Assembly: GCF_001553455.1 (NCBI RefSeq)
Contig: NZ_BBOX01000081.1
Span: forward strand, 1-64,000
Source: Streptomyces hygroscopicus subsp. hygroscopicus
Lineage (GTDB): Bacteria; Actinomycetota; Actinomycetes; Streptomycetales; Streptomycetaceae
Reading direction: 5' to 3'
DNA length: 64,000 nt
The notes beneath the pieces were generated by a model. The model worked only from the letters and a program-made list of their open reading frames with translations, ran no database searches and was not told where the DNA came from. The translations under genes were made by a program, and so were the position numbers. Below, one piece after another: positions 25,401 through 34,999 of this stretch. Within the stretch, counting starts at the first letter, position 1; every line of letters begins with the position of its first letter.

Positions 25401-27140
25401 CAGCCGGATACCGAGCGCGCCCGCGAGTCCACGCCGCTCGGCCCGCCCGGCCAACCGTGGCGGACCCGTGAGCAGCGCGAGCACCAGCGTCAGGTTGCTC
25501 CCCGAGACGGCCATCAGATGAAGCATGTCCGTGGCCCGGAACGCCTCGTCCAGCTCGGGCGGCACGCGTGAGGTGTCCCCCACGACCAGCGCCGGGAGCA
25601 GGGCCCGCGCGTCCGGCGAGAGCCCGTCGGCCGCGGTGCGCAGCCCCGCGCGCAGCCGCCCGGCCAGCCGCTGTACCGCGCTGGGCGCACCCGTGACCCG
25701 TGGGGCCCCGCCGCTCACGCGCACGACGGCCGCGATACGGTCCCCGTCGCGCAGCGGCGGCGCCAGGCGGCCGTGGACGCGCAGACGGGTGGACGGCAGC
25801 AGCCCGAGCCAGGCCGCCCGCTGCTCGCGTGCCCCGGGGTGGACCGTCAGCAGGACGGGGGCCCGGGTGGCGGTCGTGGTGCCGCCCGGCCCGGTGACGC
25901 GGGTGACCTCGGCTTCGAGAACCACGGAGGTGGGCGCGAGCGCGGCGCCACGCACCCGTGGCCGGGTGAGCCGTGGATCCCCCGTGACGGTCACCTCGGC
26001 CGTGGCCTCGGCGTATTCCCGGGCCAGCGCGGGCACCGGGCCGGTCCGCACGTCCGCCCCGTGCAGCCCGGCGACCGCCCCCGCGGCGGCCCCGCACAGC
26101 AGCATCGCCGCCACCGCCCCCGCCGCACGCCGTCCACGCCACGCGACGGCTCGCAGCGGCGATGCCGCCTGCTCCCCCAGCGCGTCGCGGCTCGCGCCAC
26201 TGCCCATCCGCCCACCCATCCGCCCACGGGCCCCAGGTCCGAGACCGGACGCGGCGCCACGCACCCCGGGCCCAGCGCCGGATGCGGCACCAGGCGACCG
26301 GGAGGAGGCGCCGAACGCGGCACCGGACGGCCCGGGTACGACACCAGGCGGCCCAGGCGCGGCCCGGGGCGCCCCGGGCAGGACGCCGGACGTCTCTGGC
26401 CGAACGCCAAGCACGGCACCAGACGCCCCGGGCGCAGCACCGGACCCGGCATCAGGCGCCCTGGGCACAGCACCGGGCCCGGCACCAGGCGAACCAGATG
26501 CAGCGCAGGACGGCCCTGACGCGACACCAGACGACCCTGGCGCGGCGCCAGGCACGGCACCAAGCGCCCCGGCCCCAGCACCAGACGCCCCGGGCAGGAC
26601 GCCAGGCGCGGCACCAGACTCCCCGGACCCAGAACCAGACGACCCGGACGCAGCACCGGACCCGGCACCAGGCGAACCGGATGCGGCACCAGACGCCCCG
26701 GACCCAGCACCGGAGGACCGTCCGGCCGTCAACCGTGGTCCCTTCCGCCCCTGCCCCCGTGGCCGGGGCGCGGTGCCGCCCGGCTGCGGCGCGGCGGGCT
26801 CGAGCGCGGCCCAGGCATCCGAACGGAGCACGGGTGAGGAGGCGTCCGGACCACGCCGCGAGCGGGGTTCACCACGCCGTCGTCCACCCGGTGCCGGGGT
26901 GGCTCGTCGGCGAGCCCTGATGAGCAGGACGGCCGCCACGAGGGAGGCCAGGGTGCAGGCCAGGGTCACCGTATGGACGGGCGCGTCCAGGGCGAGGGCC
27001 GCGGCCGCCCAGGCGGCCAGGGCCGGGGGTACCAGGCGGAGGTCGGGCGGGCCTTCCTGGCGTGGCTGTGAGGCACCGCGCGGGGACGCGGCCGTGGCGT
27101 GGACCGGGGCGCGGGCCCGTGTCGGATTCGCGACCGTCAC
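22368..27140 (-). CDS. comEC: ComEC/Rec2-family DNA uptake protein; frame continues beyond the expected end
   Basis: Multi-pass channel for single-stranded DNA import in competence; role in Streptomyces uncertain. GTG 27140 overlaps the comEA stop (GTGA). Two N-terminal membrane segments (36-75), a Gly/Ala/Ser/Pro-rich insert (about 140-315), the Competence domain (VVGDTSRVPPELDEAFRATD, then MLHLMAVSGSNL) with many helices, and a C-terminal metallo-beta-lactamase domain with THFHADH near residue 885 and HHGSAYQE. Homology should end near residue 1090 (about 23,860). No stop codon occurs in frame until 22368, so the frame runs on over the O-methyltransferase gene and the repeat array. The extension is probably not biologically meaningful; a lost stop or an indel near 23,850 is likely. 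Confidence 0.8.
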   Translation of the reverse strand: MTVANPTRARAPVHATAASPRGASQPRQEGPPDLRLVPPALAAWAAAALALDAPVHTVTLACTLASLVAAVLLIRARRRATPAPGGRRRGEPRSRRGPDASSPVLRSDAWAALEPAAPQPGGTAPRPRGQGRKGPRLTAGRSSGAGSGASGAASGSPGAGSGAASGSSGSGSGESGAAPGVLPGASGAGAGALGAVPGAAPGSSGVASGPSCAASGSPGAGPGAVPRAPDAGSGAAPGASGAVLGVRPETSGVLPGAPRAAPGPPGVVPGPSGAAFGASSRSPGAASGAGPGVRGAASGLGPGARGRMGGRMGSGASRDALGEQAASPLRAVAWRGRRAAGAVAAMLLCGAAAGAVAGLHGADVRTGPVPALAREYAEATAEVTVTGDPRLTRPRVRGAALAPTSVVLEAEVTRVTGPGGTTTATRAPVLLTVHPGAREQRAAWLGLLPSTRLRVHGRLAPPLRDGDRIAAVVRVSGGAPRVTGAPSAVQRLAGRLRAGLRTAADGLSPDARALLPALVVGDTSRVPPELDEAFRATDMLHLMAVSGSNLTLVLALLTGPPRLAGRAERRGLAGALGIRLRTTALLGGGLTLAFVIVCRPEPSVLRAAACGLITLLALGTGRRRSLLPALAAAVLALVLYDPWLARSYGFLLSVLATGALLTFAPGWSAALRRRGVPPRVAEALAAAAAAQAVCAPVVVAMAARASLVAVPCNLIAEVAVAPATVLGFAALAVAAVAPPVAEWIAWPAGWPAGWIAQVARTGAALPGAEVDWPGGWTGGLLLAAVTLAVVLAGRRLLRHRLLCAVCALLLLLAVVRPAPLARVITGWPPPGWRMVACDVGQGDALVLAAGPGTAVVVDTGPEPRAVDRCLRSLGVVRIPLLVLTHFHADHVAGLTGALRGRAVGAIETTGLEEPPGQAEFVRRQARSARIPVVPAVPGERRRFGPLSWEVLWPAPVSTPTVAEGPNDASVTLLVRTAGLTLLLLGDLEPPAQQSLLTAHPALPAVDVLKVAHHGSAYQEPRLLQRIRPRLALISCGADNPYGHPSPRTIASLRAQGAAVLRTDTDGPIAVTGGPELRAVLGGRGRAAEHSAGRRRRRRRFPLGDSVNSERKRTHVACAMDQGGRVLQRPAGSLGPGSGRGLGAQRGLGTAAASGGPQPGQAAAVAGPDPGRADRPGDRHLGRLQHHLAGQGAARGRSADLAGGRSGVRGGGARQRGTGRAGQRGRDPHRPGAGLAASAGRGGSRPVRRGLHRRGQAQQPRLPGVGAAAHPAGQPDHRRQRGAGRRRGGLGEHRPEGAGSTAVHRTDRRGAAADRHRDTDRRRKGVRRLRAGTGHGLGAYDPRRRREGPVPTPVTGRGMRRSRQGAGRRGRDATVSSGRWSPGAGCDGFVRALATGGGVRRFRQGAGHRGQVRRFRQGAGHRGQVRRVRQGAGQWGRVRRVRDGTGHRGKEADGLRRAVAGCRPRTRLFRPFGLQPAVVLVRERVQRRRVQLPGRVLDHHQPLGVLGVVLARQRVPHQLGLLGDAEALGQRLGHLLRRVAVGQHQQVPGASQSLIDHRNIVGHPDGRAVGGPWDAGPRWPGRRRPTIRSPP
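22455..22742 (+). CDS. Small acidic protein, possibly RraB-like
   Basis: 95 residues, strongly acidic, from ATG 22455 (a GTG a few codons later is also possible). It reads RHLLVLPDRDAAEEVAEALPERF, WLVVVEDPAGELDPAALDAFADEYDGWLEAEWPE. The layout (paired helix-strand units and a terminal EYDGW) recalls the RraB regulators of RNase E, but the likeness is by eye and weak. It is divergent from holA and followed by a tandem repeat array. An RNase E/G gene lies 29 kb away in this window. Confidence 0.7.
   Translation: MSDNVPVIDEGLTGARHLLVLPDRDAAEEVAEALPERFGVTQEPQLVRDALAGEDDAEDAQWLVVVEDPAGELDPAALDAFADEYDGWLEAEWPE
22805..23131. repeat. 39/40-bp tandem repeat array copied from the O-methyltransferase 3' end
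   Basis: Eight copies start at 22805, 22844, 22883, 22922, 22962, 23002, 23042 and 23082 (period 39, then 40). The core is gaccagcgccctgacga followed by (a/g)accgtcg(t/c)a. The copies at 23002 and 23042 are identical. Read on the minus strand the unit is close to the last 36 coding bases of the neighbouring O-methyltransferase gene, encoding YDGF-(V/A)-xALVTG. No unique spacers are present, so it is not a CRISPR array. No gene is supported in this gap. Confidence 0.92.
23132..23800 (-). CDS. SAM-dependent O-methyltransferase (caffeoyl-CoA/catechol type)
   Basis: 222 residues from ATG 23800. Class I methyltransferase fold: VLEIGTLGGYSTIWLARALP (SAM motif I), LISLEADPECAEVARAN, VVFIDADKPNNPGYLEWAL (metal-binding Asp) and LIIGDNVVRDG, typical of the Mg-dependent family-3 O-methyltransferases. 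ATG with ggaaagg-like site upstream (aggaagcgc). The final codons GYDGFALALVTG are the apparent source of the repeat array beyond the stop. The long comEC frame crosses this gene in another phase; this frame is the better supported one. Confidence 0.93.
   Translation of the reverse strand: MSLAQWTKVDAYFNGLLAPSDPDLDAALEHSAASGLPPHQVAPNQGKLLQLLARIQGARTVLEIGTLGGYSTIWLARALPEDGRLISLEADPECAEVARANVARAGLGNVVEIRTGPALDSLPRLAEEGVGPFDVVFIDADKPNNPGYLEWALRLTRPGSLIIGDNVVRDGAVADSESTDPKVRGVRRFTELIAEEPRLTATAIQTVGEKGYDGFALALVTG
26200..26740. repeat. Degenerate coding repeat within comEC
   Basis: About 540 bases encode the low-complexity ComEC insert, with words such as ggcaccagacg, ccccgggc and gcaccggac recurring every 24-30 bases. 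The peptide is PGxxxGAxSGAxGxxPGA-like. It is expected between the second and third membrane segments, which makes it a cytoplasmic or periplasmic loop; other ComEC proteins are compact here. Confidence 0.75.
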
Positions 27141-28510
27141 GGCCGGACCAGCGGACGCAGATCGGCGAACCGGCGCTCACCGATGCCGTTCACCTCGCGG
27201 AGTTCATCAATGGATCGGAAACCTCCGTGCTGGGTGCGGTAGTCGATGATGTGCCGGGCCAGTACGGGGCCGACTCCTGGGAGGGTGTCAAGCTGTTCGG
27301 CCGTCGCGGAGTTGAGGCTGACCAGACCGCCGGGTGCCCCCACGCCGACCGGTCCGGCCGGGGCACTCGCCGCGTCCGGCCCGCTCGGCGCGCTCGGCCC
27401 GTTCACCGTGTTCGACCCGCTCGGCCCGTTCGGCACACCGGCGGCCGGGGCGGCGGCCCCGCCCGGTGCGGCCGGGCCGCCCGCGGGGGCGCCGACCACA
27501 ATCTGCTCTCCGTCCACCAGCGGGCGGGCCCGGTTCAGCCCGCTCAGGTCGGCGCCCGGCCGTACCCCGCCCGCCGCTTCCAGGGCATCGGCGACCCTCG
27601 CCCCGGGCGGCAGTTTCCGCAGCCCCGGGCGCCGGACCTTGCCCGTCACATCCACCACGACCGTCCGACCACCGCCGCCGGAGGGGGTGGGCCGCCCGGC
27701 GGTCATCGGGCCGGGTCCGGAGGGCGCGGCGCGTGCGGGCTCCGGGTCCGGTGCCCGCACGGTCTGTGGGCGGCCGGTCCAGAAGTGGTAGGCCGCGAAG
27801 GCCACCGCGGCGAGCAGGACGATGGCCAGGGCGGCGACCGTTCTGAGCTCCATACCGCAGCGCACCTGAAGCCACACCGGCAGCCGCTCACGCAGAGCCA
27901 GCCCCACCCGGTCACGGCGGCGCAGCGGACCGTCCTCAGGCGGCCCGGGCTCCTCCTTCCGCCTCTCCTCCGCGCCCTCGCCCCGCGCGTCCTTGTCCGG
28001 CAAGCCCCCGGCCAGACGGCCCCCGGCCAGACGGCTCTCGGCCAGACGGCTCTCGGCCGGAAAGCCCCCCACCAGACGGCTCTCGGCCTGGAACCCCCCG
28101 GCCATCCGGCTCTCGGCCAGGTCGCCCTCCGCCGAGAAGCCATCGGCCGGGAGACTCTCCGCTGGGCTCTCCGCCGGGAGGCTCCCCGCCGGGAGACTCT
28201 CCGCCGGAAAGTCCTTGCCCGGGAGCCCCTCGCCCCCGACCCCCGTCACACCTTTCGGCCCGTCCCGGCTGCCCAGAGCGCGCGATCCGGCCGCGGCCGG
28301 GGGCGCCGGCGACCTGGCGAAGAGCGCCGCCGCGCGAGTGGCACGTGCGGGTGCGGTCGGGTGGGTACGGCGGGGTGCGCCGCCGTGGCGGCTTCCGGCC
28401 CGGGACGGTCCGGTGCCGGATGGCGGGCGCGGCCGGCGTCCCGCCCCGACGTCGCGATGGCGGCCGCGCCCCGGCCCCGCGCTGATTACCGTGCGTGATC
28501 GTGACCTCAT
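27137..28510 (-). CDS. comEA: ComEA-family helix-hairpin-helix DNA-binding protein
   Basis: 457 residues from ATG 28510. Long basic Arg/Pro N-terminus, then an imperfect repeat of AESRLAGG/AESLPAGS, one transmembrane segment (about 232-252, LAIVLLAAVAFAAYHF), an SLBB domain (VVVDVTGKVRRPGLRKLPPG and ADLSGLNRARPLVDGEQI) and two C-terminal HhH motifs (LNSATAEQLDTLPGVGPVLARHI and FRSIDELREVNGIGERR). This is the Streptomyces form of the competence DNA receptor. The stop overlaps the comEC start. The N-terminal repeat region is encoded by a 24- to 30-bp DNA repeat at 28010-28220. Confidence 0.9.
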   Translation of the reverse strand: MRSRSRTVISAGPGRGRHRDVGAGRRPRPPSGTGPSRAGSRHGGAPRRTHPTAPARATRAAALFARSPAPPAAAGSRALGSRDGPKGVTGVGGEGLPGKDFPAESLPAGSLPAESPAESLPADGFSAEGDLAESRMAGGFQAESRLVGGFPAESRLAESRLAGGRLAGGLPDKDARGEGAEERRKEEPGPPEDGPLRRRDRVGLALRERLPVWLQVRCGMELRTVAALAIVLLAAVAFAAYHFWTGRPQTVRAPDPEPARAAPSGPGPMTAGRPTPSGGGGRTVVVDVTGKVRRPGLRKLPPGARVADALEAAGGVRPGADLSGLNRARPLVDGEQIVVGAPAGGPAAPGGAAAPAAGVPNGPSGSNTVNGPSAPSGPDAASAPAGPVGVGAPGGLVSLNSATAEQLDTLPGVGPVLARHIIDYRTQHGGFRSIDELREVNGIGERRFADLRPLVRP

Positions 28511-28654
28511 GCCACCTGACGGTAGACACCCGCGGCCGATCGCACCGACCGACCGCGTTTTCCGGGGATAACCCCCAGGTTGTGGACAACTCAGTCACCC
28601 CACCGGGTGAGTCCCCCGACCACTCGCCGCCCACCCCACCACCGCCACCCTCCG

Positions 28655-29500
28655 CTACCGCGGAGAGACCACCGCTCCCAGCAGCCCCGGTCCGGTGTGC
28701 GCCCCGATCACCGCGCCGACCTCGCTCACGTAGAGCTCCTCCAGCCCTGGCACCCGCTCCCGCAACCGCTCCGCGAGCGCCGCCGCCCGTTCGCCCGCCG
28801 CCAGATGCTGCACCGCGATGTCCACCGGGCTTCGCCCCGCCCGCTCCACCACGATCTCCTCGAGCCGGGCGATGGCCTTCGAGGCGGTGCGGACCTTCTC
28901 CCGCAGCTCGATCCGGCCCTCATCCAATTGGAGCAGCGGTTTGACCGCGAGCGCCGAGCCGAGCAGGGCCTGGGCCGCGCCGATGCGGCCGCCGCGCCGC
29001 AGATAGTCGAGGGTGTCGACGTAGAAGTAGGCGGCGGTGCCGTCGGCACGTTTCTCCGCCGCCGCCACGGCCTCGTCCAGCGTCCCGCCGCCCTCCGCCG
29101 TCTCGGCCGCCGCCAGCGCGCAGAAGCCGAGTGCCATCGCGACCATTCCGCTGTCCACCACCCGCACCGGAACGGGTGCGTCCTGCGCCGCGAGCACCGC
29201 CGCGTCATAGGTGCCGGAGAACTCGGCCGACAGATGCAGGGAGACGATGCCCGTCGCGCCCTCCTCGGCGGCGGCCCGGTAGGCGGCCGCGAACATCTCC
29301 GGACTGGGCCGGGACGTCGTCACCGACTTGCGCTTCTGCAACGCCTGCGCGAGGGACCGGGCCGAGATCTCGGTGCCTTCCTCCAGCGCCCGGTCTCCGA
29401 GCACCACCGTCAGCGGTACGGAGGTGATGCGATGCCGCTCCATCGCATCCGGCGGCAAGTAAGCCGTGGAATCGGTCACGATCGCGACATGGCGGGACAT
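28655..29500 (-). CDS. DegV family protein (fatty-acid-binding)
   Basis: 281 residues. DegV/FakB fold: begins SRHVAIVTDSTAYLP, with TSRPSPEMFAAAYRAAAEEGATGIVSLHLSAEFSGTYDAA (the conserved TSQPSP-like and SSxLSGTY-like motifs), VVDSGMVAMALGF and DTLDYLRRGGRIGAAQALLG. FakB proteins present fatty acids to a FakA-type kinase; no FakA is seen here. ATG 29500 is chosen at the family start; a longer frame to 29575 would enter the repeat region. Confidence 0.93.
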   Translation of the reverse strand: MSRHVAIVTDSTAYLPPDAMERHRITSVPLTVVLGDRALEEGTEISARSLAQALQKRKSVTTSRPSPEMFAAAYRAAAEEGATGIVSLHLSAEFSGTYDAAVLAAQDAPVPVRVVDSGMVAMALGFCALAAAETAEGGGTLDEAVAAAEKRADGTAAYFYVDTLDYLRRGGRIGAAQALLGSALAVKPLLQLDEGRIELREKVRTASKAIARLEEIVVERAGRSPVDIAVQHLAAGERAAALAERLRERVPGLEELYVSEVGAVIGAHTGPGLLGAVVSPR

Positions 29501-29606
29501 GACTGGGAGGTTATCGGTGGAGGGAGTCCGCTCACAGCGCGACCCCAGCGGATGATCAATTGCCTTTCCGATCATGCCCTGTTCAGACGTGGCTCAGCTT
29601 CCTGTT

Positions 29607-29750
29607 CTCAGATCGGGTTCTCGGCGTGCTCAGACCCGGCTCTCAGCTTTCTCAGGCCGGGTCCTCGGCGTGCTGACCGGGCTCTCGCCGTTCTCAGGCC
29701 GGGCTCTCGGCGTGCTGACCGGGCTCTCGCCGTTCTCAGGCCGGGTTCTC
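29607..29750. repeat. 42-bp tandem repeat that includes the stop of the adjacent gene
   Basis: Copies begin at ctcagg 29651, 29693 and 29735 (period 42), with a diverged copy at 29607. The copy at 29735 contains the TGA stop and last codons of the membrane-protein gene that ends at 29736. The others repeat the same end (ccgagagcccggcctgag on the minus strand) with one or two changes. The gap to the degV start (29501-29606) contains no gene. Confidence 0.9.
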
Positions 29751-30533
29751 GGGGCGGGTGGGCTCCTGCCAGGGCTTCTGCCAGGAGTTCTGCCACGTAC
29801 GGGGCTCCGTCGGCGTCGCTCCGAGCGCGGGCGGGGACGGGGGCGACTCCGGCTCCCTCCCCGCCTCGGGCCCCGTCCGCGGCCCCGGTTCAGGGGTCAG
29901 CCGGGCCTCCGCCTCGGGCGTCGGCCGGGCCCCCGCCCCAGGCCCCGGCGCCTCCGTCCCCGGCGTCTCCGTCCGCGGACCCTCCGGCTCCGCCGCCGTC
30001 CAGTGCCGCAGCGCCCCGGTCTCCAGCTCGATCTCGCGGCCCAGCGAGTCCAGATCGTCGTGTGCCAACCGCTGTGTCCGCTCCTGCACCGCCCAGCGCA
30101 GCGAGTCGGCGGAGTGGGTGATCCGCTGCGTACGCTGCCGCAGCTCGGGCAGCAGGGCCGCGATACGGGCCTTGTCGGGCTCCTGCTCCAGCCGCTTCAG
30201 ATCCGCGTCCAGATCCTGCGCATGCGCGCTCAGCCGCTGGAACAGGCCCAACGACTCCGAGAGGGAGCGGTCTTGCGGGGCGGCTGCCTGGAGCGCCTGC
30301 TCGGTGGCGCGCATCGAGCCGCGCAGGGAGAGCCGTAGCTGGGCGAGGTCACCGGCCGCGCCCGGCTGGGCGAGCTGCCGGGCCCGGAGTCTGGTCTCCT
30401 CCACCGTGCGGCGGGCCTGGTGCACGGTGCGGTCGATACCGCGCTTGGCCGCCCTGACCGTTCGCACGGCCGCGTAGACACCCAGCAGCATGATCAACAC
30501 GAAAAGCAGCAACAGGATCCAGATGGCTTCCAT
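29736..30533 (-). CDS. Membrane-anchored coiled-coil protein of unknown function
   Basis: 265 residues from ATG 30533. A membrane segment at the extreme N-terminus (EAIWILLLLFVLIMLLGVYAAV) is followed by a long heptad-like, Arg/Glu/Gln-rich helical region (residues 30-180) and a Pro/Glu/Thr-rich tail. It resembles small Streptomyces proteins with a TM anchor and cytoplasmic coiled coil; no catalytic motif. Its terminal bases are reiterated downstream. Located between degV and leuS. Confidence 0.8.
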   Translation of the reverse strand: MEAIWILLLLFVLIMLLGVYAAVRTVRAAKRGIDRTVHQARRTVEETRLRARQLAQPGAAGDLAQLRLSLRGSMRATEQALQAAAPQDRSLSESLGLFQRLSAHAQDLDADLKRLEQEPDKARIAALLPELRQRTQRITHSADSLRWAVQERTQRLAHDDLDSLGREIELETGALRHWTAAEPEGPRTETPGTEAPGPGAGARPTPEAEARLTPEPGPRTGPEAGREPESPPSPPALGATPTEPRTWQNSWQKPWQEPTRPENPA

Positions 30534-30657
30534 GTGCGCTCCTTGGGGCGGCGGTCACGGCGCGGTGGCGGTCGTCCTCCCAGCGTAAACGCGCCGGGCG
30601 GGCCGGAGGTTCCTGACGAACCTCCGACCCGCCCATGCGTGGGACCCCGGCCCGCCG

Positions 30658-33534
<2,877 letters not shown>

Positions 33535-33600
33535 GGTCCTCAAAGCTCCATCGATCGTCTCTGCCTGCGGCAACGCAGCGGATGCCCCTCGCTTCCGAAA

Positions 33601-33680
33601 CAAAAAGACCCCTCGCACAGGAGGGGACGCCGCGCTGATACCGACCGGAGCTGTTCTCGGTCGGTGCTGATCAGCGCGGC
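33601..33680 (-). promoter_or_regulatory. Transcription attenuator of leuS
   Basis: In the leuS leader transcript two hairpins follow the leader peptide. The first pairs 33671-33680 with 33629-33638 (tcagcgcggc / gccgcgctga, ten bp) and ggtcgg (33659-33664) with ccgacc (33641-33646). The second is an intrinsic terminator, cccctc-loop-gagggg at 33609-33626 followed by tcttttt. The first hairpin's upstream arm lies over the leader stop codon, the position expected if a ribosome stalled at Leu codons changes folding. It has no T-box consensus; classical attenuation is the better fit. Confidence 0.8.
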
Positions 33681-33709
33681 CCGCTAAGCAGAAGGCGTAC
33701 GGCACGCAT
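33671..33709 (-). CDS. leuS leader peptide (12 residues, three consecutive leucines)
   Basis: ATG 33709 to TGA 33671 encodes [12 protein letters not shown]. Three Leu codons in a row (CTT CTG CTT, 33686-33694) precede the stop, and the stop overlaps the first arm of the attenuator hairpin. A TAACCT hexamer ends six bases before the ATG, so the transcript may be leaderless; no Shine-Dalgarno site is visible. Classical attenuators before leuS have been described in some Streptomyces, from memory of a comparative study of actinobacterial attenuation. Confidence 0.8.
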   Translation of the reverse strand: MRAVRLLLSGPR

Positions 33710-33770
33710 GGGGCCAGGTTACCGCAGGGCGCCGACGACCCGCACGGAGGTGGCCTCCGCCACACAATGC

Positions 33771-33807
33771 CGGAGGCGGGCCGCCCTTTCCGGACGACCC
33801 GCCTCCG
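33771..33807 (-). terminator. Terminator of the first tRNA-Ala
   Basis: cggaggcggg (33771-33780) pairs perfectly with cccgcctccg (33798-33807), loop of 17 bases, six bases after the tRNA 3' end in the direction of transcription. No T tract. Confidence 0.7.
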
Positions 33808-33812
33808 CGATG

Positions 33813-33885
33813 TGGAGCTAAGGAGAATTGAACTCCTGACCTCCTGCATGCCATGCAGGCGCTCTACCAACTGAGCTATAGCCCC
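33813..33885 (-). tRNA. tRNA-Ala, anticodon GGC
   Basis: 73-base cloverleaf. Acceptor ggggcta/tagctcc, D stem gctc/gagc, anticodon stem cctgc/gcagg with loop atggcat (anticodon ggc, reading GCC/GCT), T arm aggag-ttcaatt-ctcct, discriminator A. CCA is not encoded. Identical in sequence to the gene at 35000-35072. Confidence 0.97.
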
Positions 33886-33987
33886 AGGTCCTGCTCCGCC
33901 CGGTTTCCCCGGCGGCGACGCCTACATTACACGGATGCCCCGGCCTTCCGCCAAATCGATTCCCCGGGGGCCGGGAGCAGGGCCCCG

Positions 33988-34221
33988 TTACGCCGTGGCG
34001 AACGAATAGAAACGCTTCAGCGTGCAGTGCTCGTCGAGAAGCCGGCCGTAGATCGGTTCCCCCTCGAGCTCGCGGTACGTCTCGATGGGGTCGCCCCTGA
34101 TGATCAGCGCCCGCGCGCACTCCGCGCACCAGTACTGGTAGTCGGAGTTGAGCGGCTCCATGTCGCGGACGATCGGTGTGCCGGTGCCGCACCAGTCGCA
34201 CTTCCGGCTGTGGGCTCCCAT
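33988..34221 (-). CDS. Small zinc-ribbon-like protein
   Basis: 77 residues from ATG 34221. Two CxxC pairs (Cys8/Cys11 in CDWC; Cys32/Cys35 in CAEC) spaced for a zinc ribbon, then a helical RALIIRGDPIETYREL segment. The size and cysteine pattern suggest a nucleic-acid- or protein-binding zinc domain; no known family recognised. Lies five bases after the next gene in the same direction and between two tRNA-Ala genes. Confidence 0.8.
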   Translation of the reverse strand: MGAHSRKCDWCGTGTPIVRDMEPLNSDYQYWCAECARALIIRGDPIETYRELEGEPIYGRLLDEHCTLKRFYSFATA

Positions 34222-34226
34222 CTCAC

Positions 34227-34418
34227 TCAGCTCCCGCTATGTCCGCAGGCCGTACACACGTAGGAAACACCGCCGTTGTCACCGGGGACCTGGGCCACCT
34301 TCGCGGAGCCACGGGACGGGCACGCCATGTCCGCTCTCGCCCTGTGCGACGGGCACACCATGGCCAATCGCACCCTGCGGGACGGGTCCTCGATCGCATC
34401 GAGGATGCTCGTCGGCAT
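34227..34418 (-). CDS. Small Cys-containing protein upstream of the zinc ribbon
   Basis: 63 residues from ATG 34418, preferred over ATG 34436 because ggagggcagg sits at ribosome-site distance. The N-terminal PTSILDAIEDPSRRVRLAMVCPSHRARADMACPS has two single cysteines; the end is YVCTACGHSGS, one CxxCGH knuckle. Probably binds one zinc ion, and may act with the adjacent gene. Function unknown. Confidence 0.75.
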   Translation of the reverse strand: MPTSILDAIEDPSRRVRLAMVCPSHRARADMACPSRGSAKVAQVPGDNGGVSYVCTACGHSGS

Positions 34419-34436
34419 CCCACCTGCCCTCCCCAT

Positions 34437-34957
34437 CGGACGTCGGCCCCATCCCCCTCCGGCCGTCCGATTCTGCCACGGGACGACGCGCAGGTCAGCG
34501 GAGATTCCCCACTCGTCTCACCAGACTCATCAGTACTCCGCAGTACTCCGCGCGGCGCGGCCCGGCCAAGGCGGCGCAGGTCACCCGCGGGGCGTGTGCG
34601 GAGGAATCCTTACGGGGCACCGTACCGTCCGACGCGTTCGGAGAACACGCCGCCAGGAGCACCGGCCCTGGCCGGCGGGCCGAGTTGAGCCCACATCGCC
34701 GGAACTCGCCGCTGTCCACCGCCCCATGCCCCCTTACGGTCGTCAACGCCCGTGCGAGCGGGGGCCGCAGGACGCACGGCCCCGCACCGGAAGCCAGGGG
34801 AACGGCGCATGGGGACAGCACGTGGGGATGGCACATGGGAACAGCGCGTGGGGACGGCGCTACGGTGACGGGCCGTCGGCGCGCGGGAGCCGGTCCCGGG
34901 CGGAACCAGGTCCCGGGCCCGCCGAGCAGGGGTCGCGGACAGGGCCGCCGAAAGCGG
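34437..34957. other. Gap of about 520 bp without a supported gene
   Basis: No frame here has a good start, ribosome site and recognisable sequence. A short degenerate repeat at 34806-34860 uses the words gcRcatggggacagc and acgtggggatg. A small hairpin (gccgc-cgaaa-gcggc, 34945-34957) lies just before the strong tRNA terminator. The rest is ordinary GC-rich sequence. Confidence 0.6.
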
Positions 34958-34991
34958 CGATCCCGCCTCCCTGACAAGGGAGGCGGGATCG
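34958..34991 (-). terminator. Strong terminator of the second tRNA-Ala
   Basis: Perfect 15-bp stem cgatcccgcctccct / agggaggcgggatcg with loop gaca, nine bases after the tRNA 3' end. The stem core (cccgcctcc/ggaggcggg) matches the stem after the other tRNA copy, so the terminator may be part of the duplicated unit. Confidence 0.85.
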
Positions 34992-34999
34992 TGGTCGTG

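Noticed and set aside
33600-33709. T-box riboswitch upstream of leuS
   Set aside because: The T-box consensus (agggtgg-accgcg) and specifier-loop organisation are absent, whereas a Leu-rich leader peptide and terminator hairpins are present.
34437-34957. Possible genes in the gap before the second tRNA-Ala, including a 160-codon minus-strand frame
   Set aside because: Compositions are Arg/Ala/Pro-rich with no ribosome site; one such frame would overlap the tRNA gene.
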